Shown here piece by piece: positions 27,196-35,154 of a stretch of 64,000 nucleotides of DNA (within the stretch, counting starts at the first letter, position 1; each line of letters opens with the position of its first letter). The stretch spans positions 1-64,000 of the forward strand of contig CAKUJD010000003.1 of the NCBI GenBank assembly GCA_934661195.1, in the 5' to 3' direction. This stretch comes from an uncultured Muribaculaceae bacterium (GTDB taxonomy: Bacteria > Bacteroidota > Bacteroidia > Bacteroidales > Muribaculaceae). The notes beneath the pieces are model-generated. The model had not been told where the DNA came from. It ran no database searches and saw only the letters and a list, made by a program, of their open reading frames with translations. Both the position numbers and the translations under genes were made by a program.

Positions 27196-29600
27196 CAGTC
27201 AAACACGCCCTCCATCACATCGCTTTCCTGCGGCTCGGCCGCCTCTTCCGACGAGTGGCCTCCACCACCGCCCGAACCGTAGCCATAGCCGCCATGGCCG
27301 CCACAGGCATTGAAGTCGGCCGGGAATTCAAACTTTGTGCTTTGGCTGTAGGGCAGCGACGGATCGTCGTAAACACTCTTCATATACAAGCCATAGATGG
27401 GCAGAGCCATCTCGGCTCCCTGGCCATAGGCCATCGACGAGAAGTGGATGAAGCGCTCCTCACCGCCTACCCACACGCCCGTCACCAGTTCGGGCGTGAA
27501 GCCCATAAACCAGCCGTCGGCATTAAAGTTGGTGGTGCCCGTCTTGCCGCCCATCTGGGCATCGATGTGGTAGGCGTAGCGCAGACGCGCGCCAGTGCCG
27601 GCATCAACCACATTGAGCAGCATCGACAGTATCTTGTAGTAGGCTTCCTCGCTCATCACCTCGGTTTGCTGCGGAGTGAACTCGGCCAGCACGTTGCCGC
27701 TGTTGTCGCAAATGCGGGTCACAAACATGGGCTGGGCGCGCATGCCCTTGTTGGCAAAGGCCGAATATGCGCTCACCATTTCCTTCACCGACACATCGCA
27801 CGGGCCGAGGCACAGTGCGGGCACTGTGTCGAGCTTGTTTGAGATGCCGAAATTGTGCAGCATGTTCACCAGATTGGCAGGCTTGAGGGCATCGATCAGG
27901 CGGGCCGAAATCCAGTTGTTGGAGTAAGTGAGGGCCCAGCGGAGGTCTACCATTTGGCCGATGCGGCCGTGGCCTGCATTGCGCGGAGCCCAGCCGTTGA
28001 TCACCGGCTGCGTGTTGAGCAGGCGGTCGCACGGGGTATAGCCGTTTTCCATTGCCAGAGTATAGAGGAAAGGCTTCACCGTGGAGCCAATCTGGCGTCG
28101 TCCGGTCGACACCATGTCGTATTTGAAGAAGCGGAAGTCGGGGCCGCCCACATAGGCTTTGATGTAGCCCGTCTGCGGATCCATCGACATCACGCCGCAG
28201 CGCAGATAGCTCTTGGTGTAGAGCAGCGAGTCGAGGGGCGACATCACGCGGTCGACCTCGCCATTGTAGGTGAACAGGCGCATCTCGGTGGGCGTGTTGA
28301 AGTTGCTCATTATCTCGTTGTCGCTCATGCCCGAGGCCTTGAGTGCACGGTAGCGGTCGGTCTGGCGTATGGCAGTCTTGATGAGCGTCTGCTTCTGCTT
28401 GGCCGTCAGCTCCTGCGGGTCGTTGGAATATGGGTTGCGCGTGCCGCCGCGCTCGCGCAGGAAGTTAGGCTCAAGCGTGCCGCCCATGTGCTGGCGCACG
28501 GCGTCCTCAAGGTGCTTCTGCATGCGCGAGTCGATGGTGGTGTAGATCTTAAGTCCGTCGGAATACACATCATAGGGCGAGCCGTCGGCCTTGTGGTTTT
28601 TGTTGCACCAGCCATACAGGGGGTTGTTGACCCACTCCACCGAGTCGTCGTAGAAGGCCTGGCGGTTCCAGTCGGGATAGTCCTCGATGCGAGGTTCCTT
28701 GGCCATCATCATGCGGCGCAGCTCCTCGCGGAAGTATGGCGCCATGCCGTCGTTTTTATTCACCTTGTGGTAGTGCAACTCCACGGGCGTGGCCTTAAGC
28801 GAGGCGCAGTCGGCATCGCTCAGGCATCCGGCCTTGCGCATTTGGTCGAGCACCACATTACGGCGCTGGCGCGCTCGCTCGGGATAGCGCAGGGGGTTGT
28901 AGTACGACGGGTTTTTGCACATGCCCACCAGCATTGCCGACTCCTGCACGTTGAGGTCGCGCGGGTCTTTGCCAAAGTAAACGTAAGAGGCCGTCTTGAT
29001 TCCAACCGCATTGTTGAGGAAGTCAAACTGGTTGAAATACATTTTTATGATCTCGTCCTTGGTGTAGTAGCGCTCTATTTTCATTGCTATCACCCACTCG
29101 ATGGGCTTTTGCAGCGCGCGCTGGAATATGTTGGAGCTCTTAGGCGTGTAGAGCTGCTTGGCCAGCTGCTGCGTGATGGTGGAACCACCGCCAGCGCTGG
29201 CGTTGCCCATGATAATGCGCTTCACCACCGAGCGCATAATGGCGCGCACGTCGATGCCAGAGTGGCTCATGAAGCGCACGTCCTCGGTGGATATGAGCGC
29301 GTCGCTCAGGTGCTTCGACATCTGGTCGAAGTCCACATACACGCGGTTGCCCTTGCTTTTGTAGATGCGCCCCATCTCCTGCCCGTCGCTGGAATAGAGC
29401 GTGGAGGCATACTTGTCGGTGGGGTTCTTGAGCTCGGCAATGGGCGGCATGTAGCCGATGATGCCGTTGTAGATGAGCACAAACAATATTACCAGCAGTG
29501 CAATGAATATGCCGAAAGCCTGCCACATGCGCCGCACGATGCGTGCGTCGCGGCTGCTGCGCGAAGGCTTGCCTGCTGCTGAAGCGCCGTTGTTGTTCAT
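27195..29600 (-). CDS. Bifunctional penicillin-binding protein 1A (transglycosylase/transpeptidase)
   Basis: About 801 residues. A basic cytosolic tail and one membrane segment (about 26-48, FGIFIALLVILFVLIYNGI) precede the GT51 transglycosylase domain (EDVRFMSHSGIDVRAIMRS, GGSTITQQLAKQLYT, AMKIERYYTKDEIIKMYFNQ). The transpeptidase domain has GSTVKPF (SxxK), YSNNW (SxN) and GGKTGTTN (KTG). It polymerises and crosslinks peptidoglycan. The C-terminal tail is Gly/Ser-rich (GGHGGYGYGSGGGGGHSSEE). The ATG giving MNNNGASAAGK was chosen over one 14 codons upstream. First gene of a pair with the dipeptidase lipoprotein. Confidence 0.95.
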   Translation of the reverse strand: MNNNGASAAGKPSRSSRDARIVRRMWQAFGIFIALLVILFVLIYNGIIGYMPPIAELKNPTDKYASTLYSSDGQEMGRIYKSKGNRVYVDFDQMSKHLSDALISTEDVRFMSHSGIDVRAIMRSVVKRIIMGNASAGGGSTITQQLAKQLYTPKSSNIFQRALQKPIEWVIAMKIERYYTKDEIIKMYFNQFDFLNNAVGIKTASYVYFGKDPRDLNVQESAMLVGMCKNPSYYNPLRYPERARQRRNVVLDQMRKAGCLSDADCASLKATPVELHYHKVNKNDGMAPYFREELRRMMMAKEPRIEDYPDWNRQAFYDDSVEWVNNPLYGWCNKNHKADGSPYDVYSDGLKIYTTIDSRMQKHLEDAVRQHMGGTLEPNFLRERGGTRNPYSNDPQELTAKQKQTLIKTAIRQTDRYRALKASGMSDNEIMSNFNTPTEMRLFTYNGEVDRVMSPLDSLLYTKSYLRCGVMSMDPQTGYIKAYVGGPDFRFFKYDMVSTGRRQIGSTVKPFLYTLAMENGYTPCDRLLNTQPVINGWAPRNAGHGRIGQMVDLRWALTYSNNWISARLIDALKPANLVNMLHNFGISNKLDTVPALCLGPCDVSVKEMVSAYSAFANKGMRAQPMFVTRICDNSGNVLAEFTPQQTEVMSEEAYYKILSMLLNVVDAGTGARLRYAYHIDAQMGGKTGTTNFNADGWFMGFTPELVTGVWVGGEERFIHFSSMAYGQGAEMALPIYGLYMKSVYDDPSLPYSQSTKFEFPADFNACGGHGGYGYGSGGGGGHSSEEAAEPQESDVMEGVFD

Positions 29601-29678
29601 TTCCAAAATATGCTTATTATGGTTGTTTTGGTTTGTTTTCACGTCAACTATGCGTCAAATGACGCTTGAAATAAAACA

Positions 29679-29686
29679 CAAAGATA
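29679..29686 (-). promoter_or_regulatory. Predicted -7 box of the PBP1A operon
   Basis: Minus-strand TATCTTTG is about 80 bases upstream of the PBP1A start. No TTTG at the usual -33 spacing. Confidence 0.45.
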
Positions 29687-29780
29687 ACAATTTTATATGC
29701 AAAATGCCACATTTTTTCCGATAATCAGCAGCGCAGCATTTTTTTTGCCGCAAGCACGCAAAGTTATGGGCTATTTTACT

Positions 29781-29788
29781 TAACTTTG
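29781..29788 (+). promoter_or_regulatory. Predicted -7 box of pyrBI
   Basis: TAACTTTG fits the consensus; no good -33 element is seen. Transcription from here would give a leader of about 220 bases before pyrB. Confidence 0.45.
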
Positions 29789-29796
29789 TTATCATT

Positions 29797-30012
29797 ATGG
29801 ATAAGCAACCAAGGCAACACTGCACAGCCGCCAGCGCGGCTCGCGAGCAGCGGTCGCATAACGATCAGCTGCCACGCAGGGGCCTTTATTTTCCGTTGCC
29901 GCCAGCCGCCGCCAGCCACCAGCCAATCAACGATGCTGAGGTTGGCCTTTTTTGTGCGGCGGCACGCGGCGGGCATTGGAGCAAAAAGGAAAAAAAACAT
30001 CACATATCTTAG
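29797..30012 (+). CDS. Possible pyrBI leader peptide (uncertain)
   Basis: An open frame of 71 codons starts just after the pyrB -7 box, runs through a terminator-like hairpin and stops three bases before the pyrB start codon. This layout resembles the enterobacterial pyrL leader, in which ribosomes translating the leader prevent termination when UTP is low. The peptide (MDKQPRQHCTAASAAREQ...) has no family resemblance, and a second frame is also open here, as is common in GC-rich DNA, so it may be chance. Confidence 0.25.
   Translation: MDKQPRQHCTAASAAREQRSHNDQLPRRGLYFPLPPAAASHQPINDAEVGLFCAAARGGHWSKKEKKHHIS
29922..29953 (+). terminator. Candidate attenuator in the pyrBI leader
   Basis: GCCAATC pairs with GGTTGGC (one G:U) around an 11-base loop, directly followed by TTTTTT. 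It lies 62 bases before pyrB and inside the presumed leader, so it would end transcription early unless disrupted. Confidence 0.45.
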
Positions 30013-30015
30013 TTT

Positions 30016-30930
30016 ATGAAAAATAAAAGTTTAGTCTCTATCTCCGACTTGTCGAAAGACGAGATTCTGCGCCTCTTGAGCCAAGCCGAGCGTTTCGAAA
30101 AGAACCCCAACCAGAAGATTCTGGACGGCAAAGTTGTGGCGACGCTGTTTTTTGAACCCTCAACACGCACTCGCCTGAGTTTTGAAACCGCGGTCAACCG
30201 CCTTGGCGGGCGCGTGATAGGCTTCTCCGACGCCAAGACCAGTAGCCAGTCGAAAGGCGAAACGTTGAAAGACACCATTATGATGGTGAGCAACTATGCC
30301 GACCTGATAGTGATGCGCCACTACCTGGAAGGCGCCGCCCGCTATGCCAGCGAGGTGGCACCGGTGCCCGTGATCAACGCCGGCGACGGAGCCAACCAGC
30401 ACCCGTCGCAGACGATGCTCGACCTCTACTCAATCTACAAGACGCAGGGCACCCTTGAGGGCCTCACCATAACCATGGTGGGCGACCTGAAGTATGGCCG
30501 CACGGTGCACTCGCTGCTCGAGGCCATGCAATACTGGAAACCGAAGTTCAACTTCATTGCCTGCAAAGAGCTGCAAATGCCCGAGCAGTATAAGCGATTC
30601 TGCGATGAGCACGACATTGAATACCACGAGTCGACCGACTTCTCGCAAGAGGTGATAAACGAGACCGACATCCTGTATATGACCCGCGTGCAGCAGGAGC
30701 GGTTCACCGACCTCATGGAATATGAGCGAGTGAAAAGCCTCTATAACCTGCACAACAGCATGCTCGACAACAGCAAGCCCAACCTGCGCGTGCTGCACCC
30801 GCTGCCGCGCATCACCGAAATCAGCCAGGACGTGGACGACAACCCCAAGGCATACTTCTTTCAGCAGGCCAAGAACGGCCTCTATGCCCGCCAGGCCATC
30901 ATATGCCGCTCGCTGGGCATAGAGTGCTGA
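30016..30930 (+). CDS. pyrB: Aspartate carbamoyltransferase catalytic subunit
   Basis: Joins carbamoyl phosphate and aspartate, the committed step of pyrimidine synthesis. 304 residues, the usual length. The carbamoyl-phosphate loop [11 protein letters not shown] is near residue 49, then [11 protein letters not shown] (the 80s loop), [12 protein letters not shown] near 128, the [13 protein letters not shown] segment and a C-terminal [15 protein letters not shown] (240s region). The regulatory subunit gene follows after 67 bases, so the holoenzyme is the allosteric class B type with CTP/ATP control. Confidence 0.97.
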   Translation: MKNKSLVSISDLSKDEILRLLSQAERFEKNPNQKILDGKVVATLFFEPSTRTRLSFETAVNRLGGRVIGFSDAKTSSQSKGETLKDTIMMVSNYADLIVMRHYLEGAARYASEVAPVPVINAGDGANQHPSQTMLDLYSIYKTQGTLEGLTITMVGDLKYGRTVHSLLEAMQYWKPKFNFIACKELQMPEQYKRFCDEHDIEYHESTDFSQEVINETDILYMTRVQQERFTDLMEYERVKSLYNLHNSMLDNSKPNLRVLHPLPRITEISQDVDDNPKAYFFQQAKNGLYARQAIICRSLGIEC

Positions 30931-30997
30931 GCGGATTCACATTAGATTTCAGCAAAAAAACAACCGGAGTAAAAAAACATATTGATTTATTACAATC

Positions 30998-31462
30998 ATG
31001 ACTGACAATAACAAGAAAGAACTGGCCGTGGCCGCGCTGAAAAACGGCACAGTCATTGACCACATACCATCGGAGTCGCTGTTCAGCGTGGTGAACCTGC
31101 TGGGCATACAAAAGCTCACCAACAGCGTGACCATAGGATTCAACCTCGACAGCAAGCTGATGGGCAAAAAGGGCATCATAAAAATCGCCGATGTGGAGCT
31201 GCCCGTGGCCACACTCAACCGCATCGCACTCATAGCCCCCAAGGCTGTGATAAACGTGATTAAGAATTATGAGGTGGTGGACAAGCACACCGTGGAACTG
31301 CCCGACGAGCTGGTGGACATAGTGAAGTGCAACAACCCCAAGTGCATCACCAACAACGAGCCGATGCACACCCGATTCCGTGTGATAGACCGCGCAAGCA
31401 TGGTGCTGCAATGCCACTACTGCGAATGCACTGTGGCACACAACGAGATCACCATAAAGTAA
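30998..31462 (+). CDS. pyrI: Aspartate carbamoyltransferase regulatory subunit
   Basis: 154 residues, the family length. The N-terminal allosteric domain ([29 protein letters not shown]) binds nucleotide effectors. The zinc domain has Cys111, Cys116, Cys139 and Cys142 (CNNPKC, CHYC), which hold it to the catalytic subunit. It is cotranscribed with pyrB and followed by a terminator. Confidence 0.97.
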   Translation: MTDNNKKELAVAALKNGTVIDHIPSESLFSVVNLLGIQKLTNSVTIGFNLDSKLMGKKGIIKIADVELPVATLNRIALIAPKAVINVIKNYEVVDKHTVELPDELVDIVKCNNPKCITNNEPMHTRFRVIDRASMVLQCHYCECTVAHNEITIK

Positions 31463-31495
31463 GGCTGCAAGCCAGCAATGCCACACGGCAATAAA

Positions 31496-31550
31496 AAGCG
31501 GCAGTCCCGTCCCCCTGCACGTATAGGGAGCGGGACTGCCGCTTGCTTTT
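31496..31550. terminator. Bidirectional terminator after pyrI
   Basis: AAGCGGCAGTCCCG pairs with CGGGACTGCCGCTT, with an inner CCC/GGG extension. A-rich and T-rich flanks let it serve pyrI and the convergent thioredoxin-fold gene. Confidence 0.85.
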
Positions 31551-31558
31551 ATGCCCGA

Positions 31559-32047
31559 CTAAATGCGCTGCAGCTGGCCAGGCAGCGGATTGGCTGCGAC
31601 TATTTTGCCCGAAGGGTCGATGAGAAACGACTTGCAACTGTCGCCGCCGTCGAGGCGCCACTGCTCCTCAAGGCGGTCGCGCTCGTCACCGCCGCCAAAG
31701 TGAAACACGCTGGACGGCTGCAGGCCGTCGAGGCGGCTGGCCAAGGCGCACACGCCGCTGCTGCGGTCAAGGTTCACCGACAAGTGCCTGATGCGGCCCT
31801 GGGCTGCCTTGCAAATGCGGTCGTAGCGCATGTTGCTGATTCGCGACTCGGGGTTGGCTGTCGACCAGAATGTGATTAACACATATTCCCCCTTCAATGC
31901 CCCGGTCGATAGCGAGGCGTAACGGTTGCTTAAACTGATGTTAGGTGCCTTATAGCCGACACGGCCGTCGGCAGGCGTTGTGCTGTAGGCTGATGTGAGT
32001 AGCAGGAAAAATGCAATTGTCACGATTGTGACCAGTGATTTCCTCAT
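31559..32047 (-). CDS. Secreted thioredoxin-fold (TlpA/AhpC-like) protein lacking CxxC
   Basis: 162 residues with a signal peptide or N-terminal anchor (MRKSLVTIVTIAFFLLLTSAYS). The domain reads like TlpA/AhpC-TSA: APNISLSN, LKGEYVLITFWSTANPESR, then LSVNLDRS and a terminal KSFLIDPSGKIVAANPLPGQL. The position where the family has WCxxC is FWSTANPE, so the redox pair is missing; two other cysteines remain (in SSGVCAL and DSCKSF). It therefore probably acts as a binding or scaffold protein rather than a thiol oxidoreductase. Single gene with a long structured leader. Confidence 0.75.
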   Translation of the reverse strand: MRKSLVTIVTIAFFLLLTSAYSTTPADGRVGYKAPNISLSNRYASLSTGALKGEYVLITFWSTANPESRISNMRYDRICKAAQGRIRHLSVNLDRSSGVCALASRLDGLQPSSVFHFGGGDERDRLEEQWRLDGGDSCKSFLIDPSGKIVAANPLPGQLQRI

Positions 32048-32526
32048 GTGAAATTTATTTAAGTTACACTTGAAGGCCGTGTCACACTTTCAGAATTTTG
32101 CCCCTCACGCTCTCTCACAGGGCGGAAGCAAGCGGCCTTTGCCGATTTTCGGCTGCGCCGAGGGCGATTGCAGATTGCACCTCGGGCTATGCACGCCGTG
32201 GCACAATGCACTTGCCGGCGCGTCTTAAACTGGGCGCAAAGTTAACTCAAAAATCTTTTTCACGCAAATGCAGCAAGTGTAACAAATCATAAAATCCTGA
32301 AATCTTAGGCATTACGCATTGAGCATTTTTAGGCAACATTTAATTCAAGCCAAAAATTAACTTAACGTGTTAACGTTGCGGCCAGCAAACGGTTTCGAGC
32401 ATGCCAAACGCACAACGTCAGCCGGCAAAATTTAAGATTTGGCCATCGGCAGGCAAATGTTAAAATCAGGGGCAAAAAAGTTTGAAAAAAGTTTGGCGCA
32501 AGCCTCGATTTTGGGCGAAAAATGGC
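32048..32526. other. Intergenic region with leader of the thioredoxin-fold gene
   Basis: Between divergent genes. The part nearest the thioredoxin-fold gene would be transcribed as a leader of about 185 bases and contains two small hairpins (CCGAGG/CCTCGG and GCCGA/TCGGC, near 32140-32185). No coding sequence recognised; the part up to 32520 is AT-rich. Confidence 0.45.
32237..32268 (-). promoter_or_regulatory. Predicted promoter of the thioredoxin-fold gene
   Basis: Minus strand: TTTG (32268-32265), 20-base spacer, TAACTTTG (32244-32237). Full consensus match about 190 bases upstream of the gene. Confidence 0.7.
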
Positions 32527-32534
32527 TAAATTTG
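32527..32534 (+). promoter_or_regulatory. Predicted -7 box of serB
   Basis: TAAATTTG lies 31 bases before the first serB ATG. No -33 match at proper spacing. Confidence 0.45.
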
Positions 32535-32565
32535 CTATTTCATTAGCTATTTAGAACAGATTTTC

Positions 32566-33870
32566 ATGGCGCAGCTGATGCCGCCACATATATATTACAT
32601 CGTAACAAATATGGAACCCCAAGTGGAAAATGAATTGATTCTCATCAACATATCGGGCCACGACAAGCCCGGCGTAACATCGAGCCTCACTGCCATACTC
32701 GGCAAATACGGGGCAACAATCATGGACATCGGCCAAGCCGACATTCACCACACACTGTCGCTGGGCATAATGTTTATGACCACAAGCGACAAGAGCGGAG
32801 AAATCATGAAGGAGCTGTTTTTCAAAGCCTCGGAAATGAATGTGGAAATCCGCTACACCCCCATCACCGACGCCGACTATGCGCTGTGGGTGAAAAACCA
32901 AGGGCGCAACCGCTACATAATCACGATTCTGGGCCGCACCATCACCGCCGAACAGATTTCGGCCGTAACTGGCGTTGTAGCCGCGCAAAAGCTCAACATC
33001 GACGCCATTCGCCGCCTCACGGGCCGCATTCCGCTTGACGCCGCCGCGCAGCAGGACCGCAAGTCGTGCATCGAGTTCTCGGTGCGCGGCAACATACACA
33101 ACCAGGCCGCTATGCAAAGCGAATTCATGCGCCTAAGCAACGAGCTGGGCTTCGACATATCGCTGCAGGAGGACAACATGTATCGCCGCTGCCGCCGCCT
33201 GATATGCTTCGACATGGACAGCACGCTGATTGAGACCGAGGTGATCGACGAACTGGCCATGCGCGCCGGCGTGGGCGACAAGGTGAAGGCAATCACTGCC
33301 CGCGCCATGCGCGGCGAAATCGACTTCAAGGAGAGCTTCACCGAGCGGGTGGCCCTGCTGAAGGGCCTCGACGAGAGCGTGATGAAGGACATAGCCGAGC
33401 ACTTGCCCATCACCGAGGGCGTGGACCGCATGATGTCGGTGCTGAAGCGCACGGGCTACAAAATCGCCATTCTGTCGGGCGGATTCACATATTTCGGCAA
33501 CTACCTGAAGGCCAAATACGGCATCGACTATGTGTATGCCAACGAACTGGAAATAAAGGACGGGCACCTCACAGGACGCTATGTGGGCGAGGTGGTCGAC
33601 GGCAAGCGCAAGGCCGAACTGCTGCGCCTGCTGGCGCAGGTGGAAAACGTGAACATTGCGCAGACTATAGCCGTGGGCGACGGCGCCAACGACCTGCCCA
33701 TGCTGCAGACAGCCGGTCTCGGCATCGCATTCCACGCCAAGCCCAAGGTGAAGGCCACGGCCCGCCAAAGCATCTCCACCATTGGCATCGACGGCGTGCT
33801 ATACTTCCTGGGTTTCAAAGACTCGTTTATGGAAGACGCCAAGCCCCAAGGCGACGACACCGAGGCCTGA
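32566..33870 (+). CDS. serB: Phosphoserine phosphatase with N-terminal ACT domains
   Basis: Last step of serine synthesis, phosphoserine to serine. 434 residues. Two ACT-like modules occupy about 20-190 (ELILINISGHDKPGVTSSLTAILG; NRYIITILGRTITAEQI) and may sense an amino acid. The HAD phosphatase domain has the nucleophile motif DMDST near 216-220, TELIDEL-like cap residues, SGGFTYF, and the Mg-binding GDGANDLPML. The ATG at 32611 (MEPQVENELIL) would remove 15 residues and is an equally good start. It has its own promoter box and is monocistronic. Confidence 0.94.
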   Translation: MAQLMPPHIYYIVTNMEPQVENELILINISGHDKPGVTSSLTAILGKYGATIMDIGQADIHHTLSLGIMFMTTSDKSGEIMKELFFKASEMNVEIRYTPITDADYALWVKNQGRNRYIITILGRTITAEQISAVTGVVAAQKLNIDAIRRLTGRIPLDAAAQQDRKSCIEFSVRGNIHNQAAMQSEFMRLSNELGFDISLQEDNMYRRCRRLICFDMDSTLIETEVIDELAMRAGVGDKVKAITARAMRGEIDFKESFTERVALLKGLDESVMKDIAEHLPITEGVDRMMSVLKRTGYKIAILSGGFTYFGNYLKAKYGIDYVYANELEIKDGHLTGRYVGEVVDGKRKAELLRLLAQVENVNIAQTIAVGDGANDLPMLQTAGLGIAFHAKPKVKATARQSISTIGIDGVLYFLGFKDSFMEDAKPQGDDTEA

Positions 33871-33920
33871 CAGAACACCCACCACATTTGCCACACTGGC
33901 GCCAATGTTTGGGCAACAGC

Positions 33921-33969
33921 AAAAAAAACAAATCCGCAACCCATTGTGGGCTGCGGATTTGTTTTTTTT
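33921..33969. terminator. Bidirectional terminator
   Basis: Very strong: AAAAAAAACAAATCCGCA (one mismatch) CCCA pairs with TGGG...TGCGGATTTGTTTTTTTT around a short loop. Serves convergent serB and the M23 peptidase gene. Confidence 0.95.
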
Positions 33970-34008
33970 CTTTGGCGGCACGGCGCGAATGCGGCGTGCG
34001 CTTATGCT

Positions 34009-34788
34009 TTATCGCTTAGAGGCGCTGTAGCTCTTGGGAGTGTAGTCGCGCGCCTCGGTGTAGGTGCTCTTGTTGAACGTGTAGGAGTCGGTGTGGGTTG
34101 TGCGGTTGGCAAAGTCGAATATTGCCTCGGGATTGATGGCATAGCCCATGAAACGCGTCTCGAAGTGCAGGTGGGGGCCAAAGCTGCGGCCGGTGTTGCC
34201 GCTGAGGGCGATGGGTGTGCCTGCCTTCACATACTGGTTGGGGTGAACGAGGAAGCGCGACAGGTGGCCGTAAACGGTTTCGAGGCCGTTGGCGTGGCGC
34301 ACAATCACGTAGAAGCCAAATCCGCCGCGCTCATACTTGGTGAGGCGCACCTTGCCGTCGAATGCGGCACGCACGGTGTCGCCCATGGCTGCGCGCAGGT
34401 CAACACCCTTGTGATAGCGGCCAAACTTGGGGCGGTAGCCATAGTGTGAAGTGACCACATTGCCCCTGACGGGCATGCGGTATTGACGCACGTTAATCAC
34501 TCGGCTGTTGGGCACTTTGGCGTTTTTGTAGGGGTTCACCATGCCGCTTTCCCAGCCCTCGTTGTAGATGTCGGGTTCCGGCTCCACTTCCTCATAGAGG
34601 TCGTGGGCATATTTCTGTGCTTCTTCGAGTCGGATTTGGTCTTGAATGCGAGATTGCTTTGCCAGCAGGGCCGCATGGGCTTTGCGATAGTTTGACACAG
34701 ATTGCAAATTTTGCGCTGTGGCCGACGGCCACACTACCAGCGACGCGGCAGCAATGATTCCCGCACTGACTATTTTCCTTAAACTCAT
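34009..34788 (-). CDS. M23-family (LytM-type) metallopeptidase
   Basis: 259 residues: signal peptide ending ATAQ, a helical segment (about 30-70, SNYRKAHAALLAKQSRIQDQIRLEE) and the LytM domain. Zinc and catalytic residues are all present: His126 and Asp130 (YHKGVDLRA), His175 (VYGHLS), His206 and His208 (GPHLHFE). It should cleave peptide crosslinks of peptidoglycan in the periplasm, for example during growth or division, unless it only activates amidases. Monocistronic, with a shared terminator. Confidence 0.93.
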   Translation of the reverse strand: MSLRKIVSAGIIAAASLVVWPSATAQNLQSVSNYRKAHAALLAKQSRIQDQIRLEEAQKYAHDLYEEVEPEPDIYNEGWESGMVNPYKNAKVPNSRVINVRQYRMPVRGNVVTSHYGYRPKFGRYHKGVDLRAAMGDTVRAAFDGKVRLTKYERGGFGFYVIVRHANGLETVYGHLSRFLVHPNQYVKAGTPIALSGNTGRSFGPHLHFETRFMGYAINPEAIFDFANRTTHTDSYTFNKSTYTEARDYTPKSYSASKR

Positions 34789-35154
34789 AAAAATTTCCTT
34801 TCTTTTGATTTCTAACAGTTTTCACCAGCTATGCAAAGGGGCTTGCACACGCCACGCGTTTCGCGCTTAAAGTTGGCTGAATACTGCCCGCAACGGTAGC
34901 CGTTTTCGCCAGTCTCTTCACATCATTTCACTGATTTTCTCAAATAAAACGTTCAAAATTAAGCATTTATTTTAAAACAGAGACTATAGTGCTGTATAAA
35001 AAGTGTAAATTTATGTCTAAATATCGCAACCAATAGCACACAAACCACTGTTTTTCAACGCTTTAAATAGCGCCACAATAAATCAACACTAACAGACGCT
35101 AAAAATTCAAGGCCTAATCATAACACTTTGCACACCAGCACGGCAAAATAGGCG
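34789..35154. other. AT-rich intergenic region, no gene
   Basis: 366 bases between the M23 peptidase start and the recG stop. I find no coding sequence and no complete promoter; a possible minus-strand -7 box TAATTTTG (34961-34954) lacks a -33 partner. Confidence 0.5.
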
